The notes under the pieces: generated by a model
The model's input: the letters and a program-made list of their open reading frames with translations, nothing else
Told to the model about the DNA's origin: nothing
Database searches by the model: none
Shown here: positions 53,648 to 62,820 of the stretch, in pieces
How the letters are laid out: every line of letters begins with the position of its first letter
Position numbering within the stretch: the first letter of the stretch is position 1
Assembly (NCBI RefSeq): GCF_010645065.1
Contig: NZ_JAADZW010000005.1
Span: 124,001-188,000, forward strand
DNA length: 64,000 nucleotides
From: Flavobacterium fluviatile
GTDB lineage: Bacteria; Bacteroidota; Bacteroidia; Flavobacteriales; Flavobacteriaceae
Direction of reading: 5' to 3'
Program-made: the position numbers and the translations under genes

Positions 53648-54565
53648 ATGAAAAATAAAACTTATATAATTTTTACAGTAATAATTCTGGCTGCGTTTTA
53701 TAATTCAGTTAAAGCGCAGCAAACACCTGTTTTTTCCAGTTACAATTACAATGCAGTATTAATAAATCCTGCTCATGCCGGATATTATGAAAAAACGGAT
53801 GTTGTAATGACCACAAATGGCTATTTCAATTCCGTTGATGGAAGTCCAAGGAACATTGATATTTCAGTAAATACTTTAACCCGTTCAGAAAATATTGGAC
53901 TGGCAGCGGGAATTGCACACAATCAGGTAGGGGTAACGTACACCACTAATTTTTTTGCTTCTTATTCCTATAAGATTTTTTTTCACGAAGATTACAAATA
54001 TGGAAGATGGTGGGCTTATGATCCCAACATCATTTCGTTTGGAATCACAGCCGGTGGCCAGATTTATGATGAGAACCTGACAAGATTAGGAATTGAAAAT
54101 GATCCCGAATTTCAGGAAGATATACATAGTTTTACCCCGACTCTTGGAATAGGATTTTTATACAACAGAGACAGAATTTATTTTGGATTATCGGCTCCAA
54201 ACTTACTAAGCAGTACTTTCAATTCTCAAAACAATACCAAATTAAAAAACGTTTATTATACTTATTTTGGTTACAGGATGTTTACAGATTTATTTGAAGA
54301 CATATTGATAAATCCAAGTTTTCTGGTCAAGTATGTCGATGGGGCACCTCTACAGGCTGATTTGAATGCGTTAGTGAATTATAAAAACAAATTTGAATTT
54401 GGTGGAGGCTATCGTTCTTCCAACACTTTGAATTTTCTGGCAGGCTTTCATTTATCTGCAAATTCAAGATTAATATTTACATATAATAAATCTCTTGAAA
54501 GCATTGTGCTTCCGGATACATATGGAGTAGTATTTAATTATCGCTTTGGAACAGGCTTTGAATAA
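53648..54565 (+). CDS. PorP/SprF-family outer-membrane protein
   Basis: The 305-residue protein has a signal peptide (FTVIILAAFYNSVKAQ) and the family opening QTPVFSSYNYNAVLINPAHA. Alternating strands with aromatic ends run to the C-terminal VVFNYRFGTGFE. PorP/SprF-like proteins form outer-membrane barrels that anchor or help export T9SS cargos with type B sorting domains. Genes for such pairs are usually adjacent, as here (3 bp after the cargo). It is probably specific for the upstream giant protein. Confidence 0.93.
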   Translation: MKNKTYIIFTVIILAAFYNSVKAQQTPVFSSYNYNAVLINPAHAGYYEKTDVVMTTNGYFNSVDGSPRNIDISVNTLTRSENIGLAAGIAHNQVGVTYTTNFFASYSYKIFFHEDYKYGRWWAYDPNIISFGITAGGQIYDENLTRLGIENDPEFQEDIHSFTPTLGIGFLYNRDRIYFGLSAPNLLSSTFNSQNNTKLKNVYYTYFGYRMFTDLFEDILINPSFLVKYVDGAPLQADLNALVNYKNKFEFGGGYRSSNTLNFLAGFHLSANSRLIFTYNKSLESIVLPDTYGVVFNYRFGTGFE

Positions 54566-54693
54566 CAAATGATAAAAATCTGTACATTAAATTTTAAAGC
54601 TTAGCAATGCTGACTTTGTATAAATAAAATTAAGGATTTAATTTTTTATTTAAATGATTAAAAATCAACAATTTCAAAAAAGGGATTAATTAT

Positions 54694-55335
54694 TTAATCC
54701 ACTAATCCATTTTCAACTGCATATTTTACAAGCCCTGCCGTATTTTTAGCATTCAGTTTTGATAATAAATTACGGCGGTGCGTGTTAACTGTATTAAAAC
54801 TTATAAAAGTTTTTTCAGCAATTTCTGCAGTATTGTATTCCTGAGCGATCAAAACTAAAATTTCTTTCTCTCGTGAACTTAGTTCAGTAATATTTGAAAT
54901 TTGTTTTTCTATTTTTTCGCTGTTATTGCGATATTGTTCTTCTACTTCTTCAGAAAAATAGTTTCGACCGGCAGCTACGCTGTAAATTGCTTGTAATAGT
55001 TCGGATTTTTCAGCATTTTTCAATAAATAACCATTTACACCAATTCTTATTAATCTTGAAATTATTTTTGCATTGCTATGTGTACTAACGATTATAATTT
55101 TTATAAAGGGATATTCTTTTTTTAATATTTTGCTTAATTCAATTCCGTCCATTTCAGGCATACTGATATCCAGGATTACCATGTCTGCACTTTGAATTTT
55201 TAAAATATTTAAAACTTCAATACCATTTACTGCTTTGCCAATTATTTTGATTCCGGATTCATGTTCAATTAATGATACGATTCCTTGTAGAAACATGGTA
55301 TGGTCATCAGCAATAATAAGTTTTAATTTTTCCAT
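54694..55335 (-). CDS. NarL/LuxR-type response regulator
   Basis: The 213-residue regulator has a receiver domain (IIADDHTMF acidic pair, phospho-acceptor Asp in VILDISMPEMDG, conserved Lys near YLLKNAEKSE). A LuxR-type helix-turn-helix (LSSREKEILVLIAQEYNTAE, FISFNTVNTHRRNLLSKLNA) completes it. It is co-transcribed with the histidine kinase upstream of it (15-bp gap). NarL-type regulators commonly bind short inverted repeats, often near -40. Together with its location beside the island this makes it a candidate for the palindrome-promoters; nothing in the sequence proves it. Confidence 0.95.
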   Translation of the reverse strand: MEKLKLIIADDHTMFLQGIVSLIEHESGIKIIGKAVNGIEVLNILKIQSADMVILDISMPEMDGIELSKILKKEYPFIKIIIVSTHSNAKIISRLIRIGVNGYLLKNAEKSELLQAIYSVAAGRNYFSEEVEEQYRNNSEKIEKQISNITELSSREKEILVLIAQEYNTAEIAEKTFISFNTVNTHRRNLLSKLNAKNTAGLVKYAVENGLVD

Positions 55336-55350
55336 TGTAATAAATTGGGG

Positions 55351-57555
55351 TTATAATTTGGTTAGATTATCAAGTTGTTTTTTCACGTTAATTCCTTTTA
55401 TCGTTTCGTTTTCTGTATTAGGTAGCAGCAAAACAGGAATTTCAATATTGGCGATTGTACCTCTTTTAAGTTTTGAATCCATTATAAAAGAGCCACTTAA
55501 TTTTACGATTCGGTTTTCTAAGTTAATAAAGCCAATTCCGGGTTTGTAATTTTCCGGATTAAAACCAACACCATTATCTTCAAATAAAATATTCAGGACA
55601 TTTTCGACAAGATTAAGCTGTAAATCTATTTTTGAAGCTTTTGCATGTTTGATTGTGTTGGTCAAAAGTTCCTGTATTATTTTAAAAATCTCGATTTGGA
55701 TTTCTTCATTTAATGCATCAATTTCCTTTTTCGGATATACTGTAAAATCAGTCTTAATATTGCTGGCTTCACCAATATTATTAAAATAAGATTCTAAAAC
55801 TTCACAAAATTTGTGATGCGTAAATTTCTTTGGAATCAATGTATGCGATAAATTTCGAACCTGCTGATATGTTTCATCCAATAATGCAGTAAGGTTTTTA
55901 ATTTTTGGAGAACTTGAAATTATTAAATGATTCAATTGAAGTTTAATTGCAGCGAGATTTCCACCTATACTGTCGTGCAATTCCTGTGAAATACGCTGTC
56001 TTTCCTTGTCCTGACCGCTGATTGAAGCTTTAATTAGTTTTAACTCCTGATCTTTTAAAAGATTATTTATATTCTGAGTACTTATTTCAGCTTGCTGAAT
56101 ATTTAATAAACGCTGTGTTTTGAGTCGTTTGTAATACTGAAGCAATAATCCGATAATAGGAATTAAAACAATAAGGAAACCAAAAATAGTCAGCAGCTTG
56201 GTTTCTTTTTCCTGTTTTAGTTGTAATAGTTTAAGCTGTTGATCTTTTTTGAGTAATGATATTTCGCTAAGTTTTTTTTGTGATGAGTTTTGAAAAAAAA
56301 GTATAGTGTTTTCCGTTATTTTTTGAGAAATCTCCTCCTGAAGGTTCATGTTTTCAATTGCTTCTTCCTGTTTTTCAAGTTTTAACTTTTTTGTAGTATT
56401 ATCCAGTTGTAAAAACCTGATTTCTTTCTCTCTTTGTGCTGTCTTATACTTGACTTCCAACTCATTGATTTCTTTGATTTTCTGAATTTTATTTACAGAA
56501 TCTTTTACCCTGATTGATCTTGTCAAATGTTCAAAAGCACTTTTGTAATCTTCTTGTAAAACCGCTATCTTCTTGAGTTCATCATAAAAATATGCCTGAT
56601 TGTCTAAAAAACCAAATTCTATAGCTTTTTGAAGAGCATCAGAAAAAATTAGTTTTGCATCCTCGTAGTTTTTTAAATCAACATAAGCATCACCAATATT
56701 ACCCCTTGCGACCAGTGCTATTTGGTTTAACTCATTTTTGTCAGCAATAGAAACAACTTCATTATACATTTTTAAAGCATCGTTAGTATTTTGCTGTAAT
56801 TGGTAATTCATTCCAATACTGAGTGCAATTACTGCTCTTGCTTGTTGATTATTAGTTTTTTCACTAAGTTGTTTCCCCAGATTATAATAATAATTCCCTT
56901 TTTCATAATCTTTTGAATCTGAATAAATATCACCCAGGTTGATATAACTTCCTAAACGTATTTCATCATCTTTTTTATATTCTAAACATTCCTTATATGA
57001 TTTTAAAGCATTTTTATTATCTCCCAGAGCCTTATAAACGCTTGCAAGTCCATGCAGGTGAGTATAATACAAATTGATTTCTTTGTATTTTTGAGAAGTT
57101 TGAAGACCTTTTAAATGCCACTTTTTGCTTGCTTCAAATAGTCCTTTCTTTTTATGGTTTAATCCCATCAAATTATATCCCAGAGAAAAAAGTCTGTTCT
57201 TTAGGGAGTCGTTAGCTATTTTTATGTTGTAATTTAAAGCCTGATTTGTATAGTAAATGGATGAATCCAATATGGCTCTTTTGTTATAATAATAAGCCTG
57301 TAATAAATTGAGACTAGCTGCATTAGAAGGATATTTTGCTTTTTCCAAAAAAGTTTTTGCGTTTTTTACTGCTTTTTTTTCCTCTCCTTTATTATATAAA
57401 TTATACAAAGCTGTAACAGCCTTTTTTTCTTCAGCTTCTGGGGATTTTTTTATAGTTGAAAATGTTTTCTTACTATTTCCGTCAATTTGTGCATGCAAAG
57501 AGATTGATAGCATACAAAAAAAATATAGAAAAAGACATTTAAAACCGGTTATCAT
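55351..57555 (-). CDS. Sensor histidine kinase with TPR sensor domain (HisKA_3 type)
   Basis: The 734-residue kinase has a signal peptide (LFLYFFCMLSISLHA). Periplasmic TPR repeats cover about 45-360 (YINLGDIYSDSKDYEKGNYY, GNIGDAYVDLKNYEDAKLIF), then a long coiled coil (about 365-445) and one membrane helix (LLTIFGFLIVLIPIIGLLLQ, about 447-468). The HisKA_3 phospho-acceptor is in ERQRISQELHDSIGGN (His near 527). The ATPase boxes are ELLTNTIKHAKASK (near 633) and FEDNGVGFNPENYKPGIG. It phosphorylates the adjacent response regulator. Its signal is unknown; TPR sensors may read a protein partner. Confidence 0.95.
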   Translation of the reverse strand: MITGFKCLFLYFFCMLSISLHAQIDGNSKKTFSTIKKSPEAEEKKAVTALYNLYNKGEEKKAVKNAKTFLEKAKYPSNAASLNLLQAYYYNKRAILDSSIYYTNQALNYNIKIANDSLKNRLFSLGYNLMGLNHKKKGLFEASKKWHLKGLQTSQKYKEINLYYTHLHGLASVYKALGDNKNALKSYKECLEYKKDDEIRLGSYINLGDIYSDSKDYEKGNYYYNLGKQLSEKTNNQQARAVIALSIGMNYQLQQNTNDALKMYNEVVSIADKNELNQIALVARGNIGDAYVDLKNYEDAKLIFSDALQKAIEFGFLDNQAYFYDELKKIAVLQEDYKSAFEHLTRSIRVKDSVNKIQKIKEINELEVKYKTAQREKEIRFLQLDNTTKKLKLEKQEEAIENMNLQEEISQKITENTILFFQNSSQKKLSEISLLKKDQQLKLLQLKQEKETKLLTIFGFLIVLIPIIGLLLQYYKRLKTQRLLNIQQAEISTQNINNLLKDQELKLIKASISGQDKERQRISQELHDSIGGNLAAIKLQLNHLIISSSPKIKNLTALLDETYQQVRNLSHTLIPKKFTHHKFCEVLESYFNNIGEASNIKTDFTVYPKKEIDALNEEIQIEIFKIIQELLTNTIKHAKASKIDLQLNLVENVLNILFEDNGVGFNPENYKPGIGFINLENRIVKLSGSFIMDSKLKRGTIANIEIPVLLLPNTENETIKGINVKKQLDNLTKL

Positions 57556-57831
57556 GTAATTAAAAAATTGCTTAATTAAAATTTATGCTGTTGCAAATCT
57601 GTTTGTTATAGTTTAATGGGCTTTATTTTTAAGCAGCTAAATTTAGGGCAAATAGATTTAAAATATTCTTTTTATGTAAAAAAAAACAAGAAATTAGTTA
57701 AAAAAATCAAACATCAAAAATATGATCCTTATCAAATAGGAAATTAAAATTATGCTAATTTCATAATTAATTTTATAAGAGTAAAAATAGAAATGATATT
57801 AATTTTACATCAATCAAAAAACATATAAATC

Positions 57832-58647
57832 ATGAAAAAATATTTATTTACGGTAATTTTTGCAGCACTAATAATTTACTCCTGTGCGACAAATCCTGTT
57901 ACTGGGAAAAAAGACCTTAATTTTGTTTCGAATAGCGAATTATTTCCTTCCTCTTTTCAACAATACGATACCTTTCTAAAAGAAAACAAAGTCATTTCAG
58001 GAACAGCAGATGCGCAGAGAGTAAATCTTGTGGGTTCAAAAATCAAAGCTGCTGCCGAGAAATATTTGACTTATTTAGGGCAAACACAATATCTTAAAGA
58101 TTATCGTTGGGAATATAAGTTAGTAGAAAACAAAGAAGTTAACGCCTGGTGTCTGCCTGGAGGAAAAATTGTAGTTTATTCTGGTATTCTTCCCATTACA
58201 CAAAACGAATCTGGTTTAGCAACCGTTATGGGGCATGAAGTTTCTCATGCTTTAGCAAATCATGGTGCTCAGAGAATGAGTGCTTCACAATTACAACAAT
58301 TAGGTGCAGTAGGAGTTGCGGTTGCTACCGGAAGTCAAAGTGCAGAAAAACAGGCTATGTGGCAAGAATATTATGGTTTGGGATCGCAGGTAGGAGTGAT
58401 GTTGCCTTTCAGCAGAAGTCATGAAAGTGAGGCAGACAAGATTGGGTTAACGCTTATGGCTATAGCCGGTTACAATCCCGATGATTCTATTGCTTTCTGG
58501 ACTAGAATGTCTGCTAAATCCGGAGGTTCAGGAACTCCTGAGTTTTTAAGCACTCACCCTTCAGACGCAACCAGAATTGCCAATCTTAAATCTTTAATTC
58601 CGCAGGCAAGGCAGACAGCAGCAAAAGTGGGAGTAATTAAAATTTAA
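57832..58647 (+). CDS. M48-family metalloprotease lipoprotein
   Basis: The 271-residue protein has a lipoprotein signal (VIFAALIIYSC, Cys18) followed by ATNPVTGKKDLNFVS, common in Bacteroidota M48 proteins. The zinc motif HEVSH is at residues 135-139, with the third ligand in SRSHESEADKIGL. The C-terminal FLSTHPSDATRIANL completes the family pattern. Relatives (LoiP/BepA-like) cut or check misfolded outer-membrane proteins. A periplasmic quality-control role is inferred. It stands alone, with an intergenic gap on each side. Confidence 0.93.
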   Translation: MKKYLFTVIFAALIIYSCATNPVTGKKDLNFVSNSELFPSSFQQYDTFLKENKVISGTADAQRVNLVGSKIKAAAEKYLTYLGQTQYLKDYRWEYKLVENKEVNAWCLPGGKIVVYSGILPITQNESGLATVMGHEVSHALANHGAQRMSASQLQQLGAVGVAVATGSQSAEKQAMWQEYYGLGSQVGVMLPFSRSHESEADKIGLTLMAIAGYNPDDSIAFWTRMSAKSGGSGTPEFLSTHPSDATRIANLKSLIPQARQTAAKVGVIKI

Positions 58648-58890
58648 ATTCTTCAGGTACCATATTTAAATCAGGTAAACCTTGAAGTGAATTTTATTGG
58701 GATGCATTCCTCATGTTTTTATGAAAAATATAGCAATTTGGATTATACGGTATAATCCATTCTATGGATAAATTCAAAACTTCAGACTTTTGTACATCAC
58801 AATTGTCAATTGAAATGATATTGTTTTTTAATTGAAAACAACTTTATTATTTTCAGTTGACATTTTTGTTTTATAATATATTGTAGTGTT

Positions 58891-59715
58891 TTACAAATTC
58901 ATTTTATTAAACAGAGCCACACATTCAACAGCTTCTTTAACATCATGAACCCTAAGAATTTTTGCCCCTTTTGTCAAAGCAATGGTATTAAGAAATGTAG
59001 TGCCGTTTAAAGCCTCCTGAGGTGTAATACCAAGGGTTTTATAAATCATTGATTTTCTTGATACTCCTGCCAAAATGGGTAATTTCAATATATTAAAAAG
59101 TTCCATTTTTTGCAGTACTTCATAATTCTGATCAGTAGTTTTGGCAAAACCAAATCCAGGGTCCAGAATCAGATCATTAATGCCTAAACTTCTTGCTTTA
59201 GAAACTTTCTCAGAAAAATAAAACAGCATTTCTTTTACTATATTATCGTATTGTGTAAGGCTTTGCATAGTTTGGGGATTTCCACGCATGTGCATCATAA
59301 TGTAAGGGACGTTATGGTGTGCAATAATATCAAACATCTTCTCGTCTAATTCTCCCGCTGCAATATCATTTATAATTGCAGCACCGTTTTCGATACTTAC
59401 CTCTGCTACTTTTGCTCTAAAGGCATCGATTGATAATAATGTATCTGGAAAATGTTTCAGTATCAATTTTATAACAGGAACAATTCGTTCAATTTCTTCC
59501 TGTTCTGAAACGAATTCGGCACTGGGCTTGCTTGAATATGCCCCAATGTCAATAAAATCCGCTCCTTCAGAAATCATTTTTTCCACTTGTAAAATAATTT
59601 CTGACTCGTTTTTATATTTTCCGCCGTCGAAAAAAGAATTTGGAGTTACATTTAGAATTCCCATAACTTTAGGAATGGTTAAATCGATCAAACTACCTTT
59701 ACAGTTAATAAACAT
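58891..59715 (-). CDS. folP: Dihydropteroate synthase
   Basis: The 274-residue enzyme joins p-aminobenzoate to the pterin diphosphate in folate synthesis and is the sulfonamide target. Motifs are GILNVTPNSFFDGGKY, ADFIDIGAYSSKPSAEFV, INDIAAGELDEKMF, MMHMRGNPQTM, LDPGFGFAKTTDQN and GVSRKSMIY. The length is normal. It is divergent from the DUF1599 gene, an arrangement I recall as common in Bacteroidota. No strong -7 box was seen upstream on the minus strand. Confidence 0.96.
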   Translation of the reverse strand: MFINCKGSLIDLTIPKVMGILNVTPNSFFDGGKYKNESEIILQVEKMISEGADFIDIGAYSSKPSAEFVSEQEEIERIVPVIKLILKHFPDTLLSIDAFRAKVAEVSIENGAAIINDIAAGELDEKMFDIIAHHNVPYIMMHMRGNPQTMQSLTQYDNIVKEMLFYFSEKVSKARSLGINDLILDPGFGFAKTTDQNYEVLQKMELFNILKLPILAGVSRKSMIYKTLGITPQEALNGTTFLNTIALTKGAKILRVHDVKEAVECVALFNKMNL

Positions 59716-59805
59716 TTTGTTTGAATTTTATTTTTTCAGTTAAAAGCCTTAGGTTGCGGATTAACAATTGTTTGGAAAAAACTTGAAACAAAGAAAACCT
59801 GAAAC

Positions 59806-59836
59806 TTGAAACTATTTAATTTAATCCTTATTTTTG
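59806..59836 (+). promoter_or_regulatory. Predicted promoter of the DUF1599 gene
   Basis: TTG (59806-59808), 20 bp, then TATTTTTG (59829-59836), 29 bp upstream of ATG 59866. Confidence 0.5.
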
Positions 59837-59865
59837 AACAAATTTTAGCAAATATACAGCAATAA

Positions 59866-60405
59866 ATGAAGAATACTTCTCTAGAGTTTGATAATGTCAT
59901 TACGGTTTGCCGTGCCTTATTTATCAATAAAATGAAAGATTACGGCAGTGCATGGCGTATTTTAAGACTGCCATCATTAACAGATCAGATTTTCATAAAA
60001 GCACAAAGAATCAGAAGTTTACAGGAAAACGAAATCCGAAAAATCGATGAAGATGAAAAAGGCGAATTTATCGGAATTATCAATTATTCGATTATGGCAC
60101 TGATTCAACTAGAATTAGGTGTAGTTGAACAGCCTGATCTTGATGTTGAAAAGGCAATCCAATTATATGATGCTAAAGTTAAACTAACCAAAGATTTAAT
60201 GGAAGCCAAAAATCATGATTATGGCGAAGCGTGGCGAGAAATGCGCATCAGTTCATTGACTGATTTGATTTTGCAAAAACTTCTCAGAGTGAAACAGATT
60301 GAAGATAATAAAGGCGCAACCCTGGTTTCTGAAGGCATTGACGCCAATTATCAGGACATGATTAATTATGCTGTGTTTGCCTTAATTCTAAATCCTAATA
60401 AATAA
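59866..60405 (+). CDS. DUF1599 family protein
   Basis: The 179-residue protein consists of two related halves. MKDYGSAWRILRLPSLTDQI with IINYSIMALIQLE in the first matches NHDYGEAWREMRISSLTDLI with MINYAVFALIL in the second. This is the DUF1599 pattern, which I recall as linked to nucleotide-modification functions without proof. It lies between folP (divergent) and a DoxX/thioredoxin-like gene, an order I recall as conserved in Bacteroidota. It is probably cytoplasmic. Confidence 0.88.
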   Translation: MKNTSLEFDNVITVCRALFINKMKDYGSAWRILRLPSLTDQIFIKAQRIRSLQENEIRKIDEDEKGEFIGIINYSIMALIQLELGVVEQPDLDVEKAIQLYDAKVKLTKDLMEAKNHDYGEAWREMRISSLTDLILQKLLRVKQIEDNKGATLVSEGIDANYQDMINYAVFALILNPNK

Positions 60406-60407
60406 AA

Positions 60408-60484
60408 ATTCCAAAAAAATAAATTCTAAATTCCAGGTTTAAAGTTGGAATTTGGAATTTTAAAATTTGGAATTTAAAATTTTA
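60408..60484. repeat. AT-rich repeat with GGAATTT words
   Basis: Several copies of AATTCC, TTGGAATTT and AAATTTGGAATTT alternate in both orientations, giving weak hairpins. It resembles low-complexity spacers often seen between flavobacterial genes. Confidence 0.4.
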
Positions 60485-60491
60485 TATTTTT

Positions 60492-61592
60492 ATGAAAAAC
60501 ATTATTACCCAATTCTCCCGAATATTTGTCGGTGTGCTTTTTATCATTTCCGGATTAATTAAACTGAATGACCCGGTTGGTTTCTCTTATAAGTTAACCG
60601 AATATTTTAGTGAACCGGTTTTTAATATGCCATTTTTATCGCCTTTTGCTTTGGGATTAGCAATCTTTTTGGTGATATTGGAAGTGGTTTTGGGAGTAAT
60701 GTTGTTGGTTGGATATAAAACAAAAACCACAATTTGGAGTTTACTGGTTTTAATAGTTTTCTTTACTTTTCTGACTTTTTATTCAGCTTATTTTGATGTA
60801 GTAAAAGATTGTGGCTGTTTTGGTGATGCACTGCATTTGACACCTTGGGAATCGTTTACAAAAGATGTCGTTTTATTGTTTTTTATTCTTGTTCTGTTTT
60901 TTAATCAGAAATTAATAAAACCATTGTTTTCAACACCACAAACTAATTTTGCAGTTTACTTAAGTGTTGTTTTATGTGCTTTTATGGCTGTCTGGGTTTT
61001 AAATCATAATCCGATTAAAGATTTTCGTCCTTATAAAGTAGGAACTAATATCGAAAAAGCAATGGAAATTCCGGAAGGGGCCCCAAAATCAGTAGTTGAA
61101 ATGATTTTTATCTATAAAGTAAATGGAGTTGATAAGGAATTCACTGAAAAAGATTTAATGAATATTCCCGAAGGAGCAACTTTTGTTGATCGAAAAGACA
61201 AAGTGATTACTGAAGGTTATGTACCGACAATTCACGATTTCACAATGACTAAAGACGGATCAGATTATAAAGAAGAGTTACTTAAAGAACCAAAATTATT
61301 GGTATTTGTAGCCTACGATTTGACTCTGTCAAGTCCTCATGGCATGAAACAATTAGAAAACCTAAATACTGAAGCAAAAGCAAAAGGGTATAAGGTTATT
61401 GGAATGACAGCTTCAGATGATGAAATGATTGCAAAAGCTAAAAAACAATACGGTTTAAACATTGATTTCTATTTTTGTGATGCCATTGCATTAAAAACAA
61501 TCGAAAGAGCCAATCCAAGTATAGTGGTTATTCAAAATGGCACCATAGTACAAAAAGTGCATTACAATGATATTGATAATTTAAAGTTGTAA
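60492..61592 (+). CDS. BT_3928-type membrane protein: DoxX/MauE-like with thioredoxin-like C-terminus
   Basis: The 366-residue protein has a DoxX/MauE-like N-terminal membrane domain (FVGVLFIISGLIKLNDPVGF, ALGLAIFLVILEVVLGVMLL, then the CGCFGDALHLTP loop with a Cys pair). A soluble region follows, then a thioredoxin-fold-like end (LLVFVAYDLTLSSPHGMKQL, KGYKVIGMTASDDEMIAKAK, SIVVIQNGTIVQKVH) in which the usual CxxC is replaced by SPHG. A redox-linked role is suggested by the family. In relatives tpiA is often near; here it does not follow. Confidence 0.88.
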   Translation: MKNIITQFSRIFVGVLFIISGLIKLNDPVGFSYKLTEYFSEPVFNMPFLSPFALGLAIFLVILEVVLGVMLLVGYKTKTTIWSLLVLIVFFTFLTFYSAYFDVVKDCGCFGDALHLTPWESFTKDVVLLFFILVLFFNQKLIKPLFSTPQTNFAVYLSVVLCAFMAVWVLNHNPIKDFRPYKVGTNIEKAMEIPEGAPKSVVEMIFIYKVNGVDKEFTEKDLMNIPEGATFVDRKDKVITEGYVPTIHDFTMTKDGSDYKEELLKEPKLLVFVAYDLTLSSPHGMKQLENLNTEAKAKGYKVIGMTASDDEMIAKAKKQYGLNIDFYFCDAIALKTIERANPSIVVIQNGTIVQKVHYNDIDNLKL

Positions 61593-61644
61593 TGTATTTG
61601 TGAGAAAAATTTTATTATTTAGTCATAAATCTTTCATAATTAAA

Positions 61645-61676
61645 TTGTTATTAGAATTTCTTTTTTTGTAATTTTG
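61645..61676 (+). promoter_or_regulatory. Predicted promoter of porQ
   Basis: TTG (61645-61647) is followed after 21 bp by TAATTTTG (61669-61676). The leader to ATG 61792 would be about 110 nt. Confidence 0.5.
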
Positions 61677-61791
61677 CTCGTGATTACAAAATCGATGTAA
61701 ATCTTAGGTTATATTTTAAAATTTAAATGTTTCAGAATTATAATTTAATGTTCAAGTTTTCGTTCTAATATCAGACTAGCTCCTGACATAC

Positions 61792-62811
61792 ATGTTGAAA
61801 AAAAATATTCTGTTTTTTTTGTTTGTGAATTTTTCTCTGTCTTATGGACAAATTGGCGGGCGATATGCTTATCAGTTTTTAAATTTGACAACTTCACCAA
61901 GGCAGGCAGCTTTAGGAGGAAAATCGATTACAATTTACGACGAAGATGTGAATCAGGTTATGTTTAATCCGGCAACCTTAAATGCAGAAATGGATAATCA
62001 TCTGGCAATGAATTATGGTAATTATTATGGAGAGGCTTCATACGGAACCGCTTCTTATGCCTATACTTACGACAGACATCTGCAGACATTTTATGCAGGA
62101 ATCAGTTATATCAATTACGGAACTTTTGAAGGATATGATGAGAATGGTCAGGCGACTTCAGATTTTACAGGAAGCGAGGGTGCTCTTTCAGTAGGTTATG
62201 CATATAATATTCCATATACAGACATACATATTGGTGCTAACGCAAAATTGATAACATCTACTTTAGAAAGTTATAATTCTGTAGGTGGTGCATTAGATTT
62301 AGGTTTTTTGTTTATTGATGAAAGAAATGATGTAAACTGGGCGCTGTCAATACGTAACATTGGAACTCAGTTTACCACTTACTCAGGTATAAAGGAAAAA
62401 TTACCTCTTGAGATTATAGCGGGGGTATCACAGGAATTAGACCATGTGCCAATCAGATGGCATCTTTCTTTGGAAAATTTGCAACAATGGAATATCTCTT
62501 TTTCAAATCCGGTGCGAGGTGAGGGGAATATAGATGGTTCGTCAGAGGAAGAGAAAGTGTCTTTTGTGAATAACGCTTTGAGACATGTCATTTTTGGAGT
62601 AGAACTTTTTCCCAGAAGAGCTTTCAATATTCGATTGGGATATAATTTTCGAAGAGGAGAAGAATTAAGAATTGAAGAACAGCGTAATTTTTCAGGAGTG
62701 TCATTAGGTTTTGGATTAAAAATGAACCGGTTAAAATTTAATTATTCGTATTCTAAATATACATTAGCAGCAAATACAAGTCTTTTTGGTTTAAATATTA
62801 ATCTTCAATAA
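61792..62811 (+). CDS. porQ: Type IX secretion system protein PorQ
   Basis: The 339-residue outer-membrane barrel protein has a signal peptide (ILFFLFVNFSLSYG). The PorQ opening is GGRYAYQFLNLTTSPRQAAL, then GGKSITIYDEDVNQVMFNPA and LAMNYGNYYGEASYGTASYA, and strands end in LFGLNINL. PorQ is an accessory component of T9SS, acting with the surface attachment of cargo. It supports the idea that the giant protein in this window is exported by a resident T9SS. It is followed after 9 bp by an L,D-transpeptidase-like gene and then cmk. Confidence 0.92.
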   Translation: MLKKNILFFLFVNFSLSYGQIGGRYAYQFLNLTTSPRQAALGGKSITIYDEDVNQVMFNPATLNAEMDNHLAMNYGNYYGEASYGTASYAYTYDRHLQTFYAGISYINYGTFEGYDENGQATSDFTGSEGALSVGYAYNIPYTDIHIGANAKLITSTLESYNSVGGALDLGFLFIDERNDVNWALSIRNIGTQFTTYSGIKEKLPLEIIAGVSQELDHVPIRWHLSLENLQQWNISFSNPVRGEGNIDGSSEEEKVSFVNNALRHVIFGVELFPRRAFNIRLGYNFRRGEELRIEEQRNFSGVSLGFGLKMNRLKFNYSYSKYTLAANTSLFGLNINLQ

Positions 62812-62820
62812 TGATTTTAT

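Noticed and set aside
58805..58861. Inverted repeat GTCAATTGAAA / TTTCAGTTGAC after the M48 gene
   Set aside because: The stem has a mismatch and a loop of about 35 nt without a clear T-run, so it is too weak to call a terminator.
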